Positions 41,373-51,701 of a stretch of DNA of 64,000 bases are shown here, piece by piece (positions within the stretch are counted from its first letter, which is position 1; each line of letters begins with the position of its first letter). A program made the position numbers and the translations under genes. Source of the stretch: Tausonia pullulans (Eukaryota > Basidiomycota > Tremellomycetes > Cystofilobasidiales > Mrakiaceae); assembly GCA_951802195.1 (NCBI GenBank), contig OX637638.1, forward strand, positions 496,001 to 560,000, written 5' to 3'. The notes below the pieces were generated by a model. The model was not told where the DNA came from. It searched no databases and was given only the letters and a program-made list of their open reading frames with translations.

Positions 41373-43800
41373 CTATGCGCCGGAACCATAGTACTTGACG
41401 CCTGGGTTCGCCTTCTTCCACTTGCTCGTGCAGGAGAACCTGAAAAAGGAGGTCGCTTTTTAGTCACCTTACAAGAGACGACGAGCGACGCGGAAGAAAA
41501 AAAGAAAAAAAGAAGGACACGAACCAATGGTCGTCAAAGTTGTCGGATTCTTTGCAGCTACACCGGCCGACTTTGTGGGCGTCGCCCGTTGGGCAATGTG
41601 TGTACGGCCCGTGGTAATAGCCGATATCACTCTGTGCAGTCCCGCATGCCGATCAAACAGTCTCAGACATACGACCGCGGACTTACGAATGACGTTTCAA
41701 TAGAAAGACGAGGACGAACGAAAAACTGGATTTGATCCTTCCTCGCGAACAGACCCGCGCCGATGGAGTGTACAGGTGCGTCGCCCCACCTCTGGAGAGA
41801 TTCCGTCCCATCCACAGTTAGCAAGGATCTTCACCTGTGAGGGAAGAGGGGGAACGAGGTCTGACCTCGTAGTAGAAACCACCGGCTTTCTCCAGGTGCT
41901 CAAAGAAGGCCATGTACGCGTCACCGCGCCAAAAATCGAGATCGCCGATCTCAAAATTGGACCAGAAGTGGCAGTGGCTGATACGTAGTGGGAAGGCGGC
42001 GTCAGCTTCTGCTTGGAAGAAGGGAGAGATGAGGAAGGCGACAGCCTACTTGTACTCGATGCTGAGGAAGGAGAGATAGAGATTCGAGTCAGACCGATCA
42101 TGGCCGAGAGAGAGAAGGTCTCAAGAATGGATGCACCCTCCATCATCAGAGAGGAAATCCATCGAGTTGTCCGGGGCAATGTACTCCGGATGCAGCTGTA
42201 TGAACTCCTTGACCGTGCTAGATTACAAGAAGACGGGCGTCAACGAAGCGCAGAGGCGCAGGACGCCGAAAATCGTATGGAGACTCACTCCCAGAGAGTG
42301 ACGATGGTCTCAGTGAATTCAAAGAGAGAGAGTGTCCACCCGTATACCTTGTTTTCGTCCTGCATGACGAGCTGCGAGCGGGGCAAAGAGGATCAAGCCG
42401 TCAGAGACATTGGTCCAGGCACAAGCAATAGAGTTGAGGGACCGGTCCGCACGAAGGGGTCGTAGAGGACGTCACAGAAAAAGCGAACGCTCGGCTCTAT
42501 GCGCCAGTAATACCGATCTGGATGCACGTGCGTGTGTGGAGGATATCAGGGGAAGGCTCTACAGGATTGCGTCCGAAGTGCATGCCTAAGTACACTTGAG
42601 CAGGAGTGGATGCCGGAAGAAGAAGCCCGAGTTGAAACGGCACATGTTGCGGTAGCTAACGGAGCCTCCGTAGATGACATTCTGTTCGACCATCTTGTTG
42701 CGCGCTTTTGTTGCCTTGTCCTCGTCGATCCTGAAGACGCAACGCCGTATAATGATGTCAGCTTCTGCGTATGCCCGACTCAACGACGACGATGCGGCGG
42801 TGATGGTTCGCTCACCAATCCGGCTGCCTCCAATGCGAGTCCTCGATGAGTCCATACTGGGTCTTGGTTGAGGCAATTTCGCTTGTGTACCTGTGCGAGT
42901 GACGTCGTGTGGATGTGCTGGTGAGCATAGTCTGCAAGGTATGCTGCGGAAGTACGCGCGACCGCGGCGCGTACAGACGTGACGTGTGTGAGAGATGACT
43001 GACTTGATGAACTCCTCGGAGAAGGGCTGCTCATTAAGGAAGACGTAGTCCTGCAGTAGAAGGAGACAAAACGGTCGGCCCCTCGTGGAGTGAATCCCAG
43101 GGTTGCGAGTCTGGCAGCGAGCGCACTTACGTAGCCTGCCCACCAGTTGACTGAGGAAGGGAGCGTGGTGCGCATGCAGGAGGAGAGCTGGTCAGCATCT
43201 GGTGACAAACGCAACTTGGACGGGCAGAATTTTTACTGACAGCGGTCCTCTATGCTCTGCATCGCAGGGATGATCTGGAAGGAAAAATGGCTCAGGCTAA
43301 GAATGGGTCCAGAGACGGAGGAAGCACGACACTGACTTCCTGCAAGGTCCAACACCGTGAGCAAGAGCAAGCAAGATTCAGGGGAGACAGGGCCAGATCA
43401 GCATGGAACAAGCTCTCATTCGTCGCAGGGGTTCCTCCTGACCCAGAGGTCCGAGTTCCTGGCGAGAAGAACAAAGGTCTAGCGAGGCCGAACGTATTAG
43501 CTCAAGGGATGAATGAAGCTGACGAGACGACGATGGCAGTGGACGACTGACAGCGTTGGCGTGTCTGGTGTCGGGCTCGGCGAAGAGAGTGCCATTGGCG
43601 TGCTTCCTCCCGCCCTGGCGAATGTGCGGCGGATACCCGGTGACATGGTCCGCAGACGGCGACGAAAGCAAGGGGCGGATGTAGCTACCGACGTACTCGC
43701 TCGAGGTTGGGTGGAAGAGGGCGAAGACGGCGAGCGAAGCCAGGGCGAGGACGACGAGAACGACGAACCGGTTCCTCGCGAGCAAGAGGGAGCTGAGCAT
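41373..43800 (-). CDS. GT15 alpha-1,2-mannosyltransferase (KRE2/MNT1 family), paralogue A
   Basis: Type II Golgi enzyme that transfers mannose from GDP-mannose to O- or N-linked glycans. Exons: 43552-43800, 43443-43478, 43337-43339 (probable 3-nt exon), 43241-43274, 43131-43150, 43004-43050, 42816-42890, 42594-42730, 42453-42517, 42289-42371, 42137-42217, 42050-42061, 41866-41977, 41720-41791, 41525-41631 and 41373-41439. Protein of 399 residues. A signal anchor ([20 protein letters not shown]) sits at about residues 10-29. Family motifs: [63 protein letters not shown] (the His is a metal ligand in yeast Kre2 as I recall), HCPTG and SDNFDDHW. Head-to-head with paralogue B. Confidence 0.93.
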
Positions 43801-44048
43801 GAGGCTGGCGGGTCGAGCTTGCGTCGCAGCGAGCGAGCTAGCGAGGGGGTTTGGGGGGATGGATGGCCGTTGACGGATAGCGAGCGAGGAGCGGGGAACG
43901 CGGTCGGTCTCCACGGGCGCAAACGCCAGAGGGTGACAACCCAGAAGCCACTGACCGCCAGCGAGGCCAACCCTCGAGGATAGAGGACAGAAGCCCAGCG
44001 ATAGCGACCACCAAAGCTCTTCTTTCACCCCGCCCCCAGCCAGCCAGT
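43801..44048. promoter_or_regulatory. Divergent promoter of the GT15 pair
   Basis: 248 bases between the two start codons. They must carry both promoters and both 5' leaders, so co-regulation is plausible. No specific site was identified by eye. Confidence 0.55.
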
Positions 44049-47030
44049 ATGCCGCTGGGCCTCCCCCGCTCGGCCAGGTCCCTCGCCGCCATCGCCGCCC
44101 TAGTCGTCATTGTCCTCGTCTCGTTCCATCAGCTCGCGTCGCCAGCGTCCTTCCTCCGCACAGGTGGTGGCCATGACTTCTCCTTCCCCCGCTACGCTCA
44201 TTACCCCCCGACCCTCCCGGAGCGGGCCGCCGCCGCGTATGCCAAGGGTGACCTCCTCAATCCTCCAGGCGGCGCCCAAGGTCGCAAGGCCAACGCCGTT
44301 AGTCGCCGTAGCCCGCCCCCTGTCTGGCGCGAGAATCGCGACGACGCGTGTCTCTCCAAACCACATGGAGAGGCGACCTCAACCCGCTTGCAGACTGACA
44401 ACCCATCTCTGGTTTCTCTCTTCCGGAGCAGACGTTTGTGATGCTGGCAAGGAACGGTGATCTCGGGGTTCGTCGAGGAACGCACGAGCGTGGACCGAGC
44501 TGGACTGACCGTCGCTCTCTCGTGCAACCCTTGCAGGAGGTCATCTCCTCGATGCAGGTGGGTCTTTAGAGGCTCCAGCATTTTCCGGAGGCATCTTGAA
44601 GCTGATACAGTCTTCCGTGGCCAGGGGATGGAGGACCGATGTTTGTGTTTCCTCCTTCGCGTCTCTCACATGCTCTTGCGCCCCGGGCTCGGGTAGATGA
44701 GCCGTCTCGTCGACCTCCAACTGACGCAACGCAACGTCCCGTCCCTCTTGCCTTTCACAGTTAATTGGTGGGCTGGATACGACTGGGTTGGTGCCTTTCT
44801 TCGTACAAGTGTTCGGCCACGTTGTGCTGACTGACTCGCGGCGCTAGGTCTTCCTTAACGAGGAGCCGTTCACGGAAGAGTTCAAGAAGTGCGGTGACCG
44901 CTCTGGGCATGAGAGGACGTTCTTCTCTGCCATCTCTGCTGACACAGCTGCTCCAGGCTCACGAGTGAGCTGGCCTCCACGAGGTGCCACTACGGACTCA
45001 TACCGGGGGATCACTGGCTTCAGCCGGACTGGTGTGTGCCGTCTGATCCCTTGCTATTTTGCTTTATTTTCTAGCGACCGCCTCTGACCCTGAGTTTGTC
45101 GGACCAGGATTGACGAAGAGAGAGCAACCAAGGCGCGCGAAAAGATGGCGGCCGAGAATGTCATCTATGGGGGTCAGCGGAAGGTTGCCGCACCGCCTTT
45201 ATGTATGGTTGCTGAAGTTGTCCGGCCTTGTCAGATAGCAAGCCATATCGCTCGATGTGTGAGTCATCGAAAGAGCCTCTTCCTTGGGTCCCCACGATAT
45301 CCAGGGAGTTGATCGAACGCTCTCACTACTCCTTGCAGGTCGCTACAATTCGGGCTTCTGTAAGTGTCTCCGATCTCCGCGGGAGACTGCTCCTCTTCCT
45401 GACGTTCGTTCGGATTTGCGACAAGTCTTCCGACACCCCTTGCTTCAAAATTATCGGTACTACTGGTGAATGAGACCCTCGATTGAACGTCTGTACTCAT
45501 CCGACACAGACTCCTAAGCCCCGATCTGTTATTTTTCTCAGGCGCGTTGAACCATCGGTCAAATTCTACTGTGAACTCTGAAACTATATCACCCTTCTGT
45601 GAGAACATTTTCTGATAAGCTCTTGCATTGTTTTCCAGGTGACATCCGCTACGACCCCTTTGTGTGTTCCGTGCTCGCTGTCTCACCTTGGGCGTGAATT
45701 TCTGAACGGCCTGGCCTCACTCATTCCTCCCACCCAGCTTGTCATGGAAGACGAAAAAAAGGTCTACGGCTTCGTCATCTCTCTTTTCGAATTCACAGAG
45801 ACCATCGTCACCCTCTGGGAGTGAGCCGCCGGTTCCTCTTTCGAGCGTCCGCGATATCCCTTGACACCTATCATCTCCCCGACCAGCTCGGTCAAGGAAT
45901 TTATGAAGCTCCACCCGGAACACATCGCCAAGAACAACTCGATGGGCTTTCTCTCAGATGACGACGGGTGCATCGGCGCGCGATCTCTAGGCTCGACGAC
46001 GGAAACGAGCTTGGCAGGCGCTGACTCTGGGCCCACTGGTCTTTTTCCCACCTTGGCAGGAAGGAGTACAAGTGAGGACGAATTAGCAAGGCACGATGCG
46101 TATTCAACAGGGCTGACTGAATCTTTCGTTTACCCTTTTATTGCAGCCATTGCCACTGTGTGTCTACGATATTTCCGGTGCCCTCAGCTCTCTCTAACTT
46201 TGCCGGGTTCTTCATTTTCCACAGTCTGGTCCAACTTTGAGGTCCGCCCATAGCCAAAATCCTCATCCTCGAAATACCGCTCTCACCGCTTTTCCACCCA
46301 ATAGATCGCCGACCTTGACTTCTGGCGTTCAGATGCCTACATGGCGTTCTTCGAACACTTGGATGCCGCTGGCGGGTTCTGGTATGAAGTAGGAGCGCTT
46401 CATTTCGAAAACATTGAGCCTCTCTATGCGTCGTAATTGATGCGCAGCCTTGCCTACTGCAGCGGTGGGGCGATGCCCCCGTCCATTCGATCGCAGCGGG
46501 TCTCCTTGCCCCGAAGGACCAGATCAAGTTCTTTTCAGACATTGGCTACTACCGTGCGTCTGTATTTCTGCCTCAGTGAATGCCCGGTCTCTGATTATCT
46601 TGCTCCCCCCGATCTTCAGATGGACCGTGTGTTGACTAAAACGCTCCTCGTTCGTTCTCGTTCGTTCGCGTCACCCTGACTGATATGAAGCTCTATCATG
46701 ATGCAGATATGAACACTGTCCGACAGGCCAAGCCCATGCCGCAAACCGATGTGCATGCAAGGAGGAGGACAACTTTGATGACCATTGGTAAGTCGGCTTT
46801 CGACCGCCTTGAGTGACGCACAGGCTCTGCTGGCTGCTGGCTGAGACCAGACGACATCGAACGCCGCAGGTTCTCGTGCACTCAAAAGTGGAAGGTCAGT
46901 CGTCGGCGGAGGGAACATCCCCGAAGAAGGAGGATACCTCTGGCAAATCTGATCTATGATCAATCAACAGGCGATCCACCCGAATGAGACCTGGTACGGC
47001 TCTGGCTCCGACGTCCGGGGCGACGTGTAG
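44049..47030 (+). CDS. GT15 alpha-1,2-mannosyltransferase (KRE2/MNT1 family), paralogue B, 24 exons
   Basis: Second family member, 405 residues. Exons: 44049-44297, 44432-44467, 44537-44557, 44625-44640, 44761-44786, 44848-44888, 44957-45031, 45108-45172, 45235-45258, 45339-45359, 45426-45465, 45542-45570, 45639-45661, 45738-45820, 45887-45967, 46060-46071, 46147-46157, 46225-46241, 46305-46388, 46463-46553, 46620-46626, 46707-46787, 46870-46894 and 46971-47030. Signal anchor at about residues 13-28. Motifs: [71 protein letters not shown] and EDNFDDHW. Eleven introns match paralogue A exactly; twelve do not. Exons of 7, 11, 12, 16 and 17 nt are needed for a continuous protein. Confidence 0.9.
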
Positions 47031-47088
47031 GCCCGGGGTACGATTCTTAGAGACGATGTACATGAAATGGCTCGTCGGAGGATCACTC

Positions 47089-48966
47089 TCAAGCATTCAT
47101 CATGGCCTCCTCTTCGTCGTACTTCTCGTCGTCGTCCTCCTCCTCGATGACCATCGGGCCTGCGTCGTCCTCACTCTCCTCTCCTTCGCCGGCGCTGCCG
47201 CTCGCAGCGCTCGTCGCCGCGGTGCTCCCCTCCAACGCCCGCTGCTTCTCCCGCTTGGCAGGCTTACCGCCGGCCTCCATCTTGCGCTTGGGCATCACGC
47301 GCGTCATGACGGCCTCCCAATCACGAAGCTCGACCCAGCCGAGAAGAATGTCAAACACCTACTGTTGCATCAGATCGGATCCCAGGAGTATGCGCTAAGG
47401 CGGAGAGAGGATGGGATAAGAGGAAGCGCCTCACCTGGTTGACAGTCAGAACCTTGCGGGTTTGCATCGAGGCGAGGTACGTCCCAATCGGGAGGCGCGC
47501 CGTTTGGATTCCGAGCCGACTGGCTTTATCCAGGCAAAGATTCTGAAGAATCCAGGGCACGTAAGCCCGTCAGTGACATCGCTCGAACAAGCGTAGGCGA
47601 AAAAGAAAGAGAGAGAGAGAGAGGGGGGGGGGGGGGGGGTAGGGGGATAGGCTCACCTTATACCGATTCCTATCGACAATGCCGCCGATGACGTACGTCG
47701 TGCCCTCTTCGAGCGCGTTGATCTCGTTCTCCGAGTCAGCTGTCAGGTAAACGACGCGGTCCTGGGCAGAGCGCGAGGGGAGGGGGCCGACGAGGGCAGC
47801 CGCCGGGGAGGGGGCAGCAAAGGGGATGGAACTGGGAGCGGACAAGGGCATAGCAAAGGAAGCGGCGTTGGTCATGGTATCCGTGGTGTCGGATGGGACG
47901 GGGGAAGCAAAGGTAGCTGGAAGAGATGTCTTGGCTGAAGCCGGGACTGATGGTGGTGCGGCCGACAACAATCCTGCTGATGGTGGTAAAATAGGATCGG
48001 GATCGGCATCTGTAGTCGTCGTCTTCTCGAGAACCTCCACCGATGCCGTCGTATCGGACGCCGCTGTCTGGATCAATCCTCCTGTCCAGAGCTCGTTGAT
48101 ATCTCTCTTGCCATCCCACCACTCGGTCCCGAGCCATCGCGCCTTTGCGTCCTTCCAGTAAATGAGCTCAAGTCGATCGGCGAGCCGGCCGTCGAGATGC
48201 GTGAGGAGGACCGAACGGAAGGGCTTGGCCGCGAGCCGGTGCGAGTTGTAGAGGTAACCGAGCTGGGAGCCCATCGATTGAATCTCCTGTAGAACGACAA
48301 AGGTGGCGAGAGAGACAAGAAAGAGGGGGCCGCGTCAGTGAAGCTTATACGCCCACGCCTGATGCTCTTGCCCCGGGTCCCGAGAGAGTCAGATGCCGCC
48401 GTGATTATTTGAGATAGACAACCCACCTTGTCCGTCATGAGCTCGTCAAAGTCCAAATCGACGACGATCCGCGCCCGGAAGAAGCCCTCCTCACCCTTGC
48501 CCGACTGCTCGACCTCCTCCCATTTGCGGCGGGCCTCCTTGCGCGCCCGCTTGGCGACACTCTCCTGCGTCTGACCAGCGTCTTCCCCCGCAAGAAAAGC
48601 CTCTTCTCGACGGCGGGCAGCCTTGAGCTTGCGATTGGCGCGCTCCTTGGCCCGGCGCTCGTGCTTGGTCGCTTGGAAGTGCGCCTCCCTCGCAGCCCGC
48701 TTGGCCGCCTTCTTGGAGAGTGGAGGAAGCGTGTTTGCTGCCGATACCGGGCCCGCCGAAGTGGAGAGCTCAGCGGTGGAGGTGGCAGCAGTACACGTGG
48801 AATCAACAAGAGCAGAGGAGGTAGCGGTCGTAGAGGTGGAAGGGGCGGCGACGGGGACTGGCGAGGCCGCCTTCGCAAGGGCGCCGAGGACGGTTGAGAC
48901 GACTGGGCGAGGGATAGGCGAGGGCGGCATGGCTACTGGGGAGGTCTGGTCTCGCTGCTCGTTCAT
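47089..48966 (-). CDS. TRM10: tRNA (guanine-9-N1)-methyltransferase Trm10
   Basis: SPOUT-fold enzyme that methylates N1 of purine 9 in tRNA using S-adenosylmethionine. Exons 48427-48966, 47657-48286, 47435-47542 and 47089-47358 give 515 residues. Order: a Ser/Thr/Ala-rich N-terminus, a basic helix ([14 protein letters not shown]), then the Trm10 core from [10 protein letters not shown] through [33 protein letters not shown] (the Asp of this loop is conserved and important for catalysis), ARLPIGTY and [14 protein letters not shown], and an acidic C-terminal tail. About 85 residues of low-complexity Ser/Pro/Ala sequence are inserted inside the core between WTGGL and RSAQDRV. The stop lies 58 bases from the convergent GT15-B stop. 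The second intron contains a GA run and 17 Gs. Confidence 0.93.
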
Positions 48967-49105
48967 ACAAAGGAAGTTGGTAGTGGGGATGAAAGGTTGG
49001 TGGCTGGGTGGTCGAGGCGTTGAACAAATTGGGCGCCTCGACTCAAACTCAACACGTCTCGCCCTTATTGTCTCTCTTCCTTGCGACCACCGTCACTCTC
49101 ATCCG
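48967..49105. promoter_or_regulatory. Short divergent promoter, TRM10 and TFB5
   Basis: 139 bases separate the two start codons, so the genes probably share promoter elements. No specific site was identified. Confidence 0.5.
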
Positions 49106-49426
49106 ATGCCGACCGCTACAAAGGGTTCGTCTTTTCACTCCACTCTCTGCCTGAAACCAGGTGACTGACTTGAGCATTTCCATCTTGGACAGGCACTCTT
49201 ATCACCTGGTGTGCTGCTCGCCATCCTCTGCCAACCACCTCCGCTGACGCGTGTGACTTGCCCCAGTGACGAAGCCATCAAAGAGATCCTTCTTTGGCAA
49301 AACGATCAGCTGCCCCCATATGCCCAGTTCGTGATCGCCAACCTGGATCGTGGGAGATTGCTCGTCAAGACGTCTGAGGTCGAGTCCATCGAGGAGGGCC
49401 TCAACCTCGAACTCGTTCGTCTCTAA
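49106..49426 (+). CDS. TFB5: TFIIH subunit Tfb5 (TTDA/GTF2H5)
   Basis: Small subunit that stabilises TFIIH in transcription and nucleotide excision repair. Exons 49106-49124, 49193-49208 and 49267-49426 give 64 residues (yeast Tfb5 is 72). The joined start MPTATKGTLITCDEAIKEIL matches the family pattern of a short basic start, a KG turn and a Cys-Asp pair before the first helix. The later part (NLDRGRLLVKTSEVESIEE) matches the strand-plus-helix end of Tfb5. The N-terminus is recovered only by joining two tiny exons, of 19 and 16 nt. Confidence 0.88.
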
Positions 49427-51701
49427 TCGTCTGCTCTCTTCGACCGGGCAGGCTGACTGATGTTGCTCTGGCGCCCGTCGTGCGAGTAGGAGAAAAATCA
49501 TTTCGATCCCAAAACGCAGGAGGACTGAGCCTTCTCCCCCCCCCCCCCCTCCTCCGAGGAGGACGACGGTCGCGCCGTGTCGCGTGTCCCCGGCCCTCTT
49601 CCGTCACGGTCAGCTCCTCCAGAGAGTCCGTCGCCTCCGGCACGTCTCCTTCCCGCCGAGAGGGAGGCCGAAAAGGGCTGGTGGGGTTGGGTTGTCGTCT
49701 CACGCAGAGTACCTCGTCTCGTCTCTTGGGTTGCCATCCGGAGATCAGTCGTCGACCTAAATGCGGCGCTATAGTTCCAGTATTTGAGAGAGCGAGTGCC
49801 GATCGCATCCCTGCTCACATTGATTCGCATGTCTGCAATCTTCACTATCCAAGCCTGTAAGAAGATGATATTAGGACAGGATCCAGTCTGAGGCAGATAG
49901 CCTTACTAGGCCCTTTCTGGTGCTTGCAAATGCTATCCCATATCAAGCGTCAGGCCACTGGACTCGACTATTTCTCTCTCTATAATTTTTGCCTTCGTTG
50001 TCCCTGTGTTTGGTTCCTCTGTATGTGAACATTCCATGGACTCAGCTTGATCATTGCCGGCGGCGTTGGGGGGAGTTGGGGGAGGGGGGGGGGGGGGGGG
50101 GTGAGCGGGAAGGTGCCTAGGATCTTTCTCATCGTCTTCGGAGGCAACCTACCTACACTTGATGCGATCTCCTTTCCGCCAACTTTCCCGCTGCTTGTCT
50201 CACTGACGAGTCAGCTCAGCCCTCCTCCACTTTCTGCTCCCATTGATTGCGCGGAGTCGAATTCAGTTTCATTGTAGGTGTGCGTCCCTCAGCGCCATGG
50301 ACCCTATTGATTCGGATGGGCACTTGGCGTGTGAACACATGAGGTAGGCGTAGATTGCCCAGTTCCAGCAGCAGGCACGTGCCTGTATTTTTATTTTCTT
50401 TACCTTTCTCGCATGTCCTGCAAAGTCTGGGAGAGACAATATTATCGGAGTTGGAGACTGGAGGAATTGTCTCAGCTTTCTACGCTGACCACCTCTTTCG
50501 AGCATGGCACAAGTCATTCGACAGGATGGCGTCGTTGAAGCATGGATGAACAAGGGGGGCCGGAGCCATGAGGTCCGCGCATAGGCTCGAGCAGAGAGCT
50601 AATAAGTATTCGTCCACTCCGAGATAGAGCAGACGCCACGTTCGCCCGACCCGCCTGTTCGGACGGGTTCTCTTTGGAGCGAACCGCGAAGGAGAGAGAG
50701 CGATCACCAACCGTGAGTTCTTCGAGTTCTCCTTTCGTCCTTCTTGCTCATTGCGTTCATTCTTCTCTCCAAACGGTCTCCGCTTCGGTGCAGGACGCCT
50801 TCCTCTCCCTCCTTCCCCTCCCCTGATCCTCTCGCTCAGCGCGACCCGGCGGCTCTCACCAGCAACTCGTTCCGAGTTCTGCTTTTCTCCCCCTCCAAGG
50901 TCGGTCGGTGACCCCCCCCCCCCAACCCCCCCCCCCCCCCCCCCCCCCTCGGGTTTATAACACTTCTCATAGCACAGAACGCTACGGTTGTATTCACGGC
51001 GGTCGACGGCTTCTTCACCGAACCGACAGCTCTGCTCAAACGCTGTGTTGGTAAGTCGACCCGCTCTCGCCTGCGCCTGGCCTGCTCAACGCGGGACCAA
51101 CCGTCTGGCCTCTGTTGTCATCTCTGAGCACCACAGGTCAGCAAGCAGACGTTCCCTCGACGTGAAAAAGCGACACAGGCTAGTGCGAGTGACCATCTCC
51201 CCTCATTCCCTGGCCGCCTTCTCGATGATAGGAATGCGGGGGTGGCTGGGAGGGGGGGGGGGGGGAGCGACAGAGATCGGCCAAACAATTTCGGGGACCG
51301 GGAGAAGTCCGAGCCTTGACGAATTCGGTCAACAACGCCTCTGTCACCCCGTCCGTCTGCCCCTCTCGCTCCAGCAATCACAATCGTGGGGAGGGGGGGG
51401 GGAGCTTCAAGGAAAAATCGAAATTCCGTCTTCTGCTTTCCGCGTCCTTTCATGTTCTGCTTTTCCTCGGTGATGCCTCGAGACAGGAACTGATGGATGG
51501 GCGTCTTTTACTCTTTTCAACTCTCCCCGTCTCTTCGCTTTCTCAGACTCGACCAAGGCCGACCTCCACCCCGTGCCACCCCCCGTCACAGCAAAAACTT
51601 GAAGCACCTTTCTCTCGACTGACACCATATCAGCTGCAACACCCACATCATCGGTCTTGCCTCAACAGGGGCCTTTGTCACCTCGAGCCACCACCTCTCT
51701 T
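49427..51701. other. Long gene-poor interval with G/C homopolymers, likely 5' leader of the PUF gene
   Basis: 2.3 kb without a convincing coding region on either strand. It holds most of the long C or G runs of the window (49536-49549, 50084-50101, 50912-50948, 51252-51265 and 51393-51402). Splice-like signals near 50709 (GTGAGT), 50979 (CAG) and 51049 (GTAAGT) suggest that part of it is a spliced 5' untranslated region. Transcript data would be needed to tell. Confidence 0.45.

Larger units (their letters stand above)
41213..51402. repeat. Scattered poly-C/poly-G tracts
   Basis: Runs of 10-23 identical bases: C-rich 41213-41242, G17 at 47623-47639, C14 at 49536-49549, G18 at 50084-50101, C12 plus C23 at 50912-50948, G14 at 51252-51265 and G10 at 51393-51402. 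All lie in introns or non-coding gaps. Exact lengths of such runs are often wrong in assemblies. Confidence 0.8.

Noticed and set aside
41352-41735. 127-residue plus-strand frame
   Set aside because: Antisense to the last exons of GT15-A, which are supported by family motifs.
49498-49845. 115-residue minus-strand frame starting MKIADMRINVSRD
   Set aside because: Crosses a C14 homopolymer, has low-complexity Arg/Gly/Ser composition and no splice partner.
50269-50710. Minus-strand frames of 94 and 76 residues
   Set aside because: No family features and no consistent splice links; probably non-coding leader sequence of the PUF gene.
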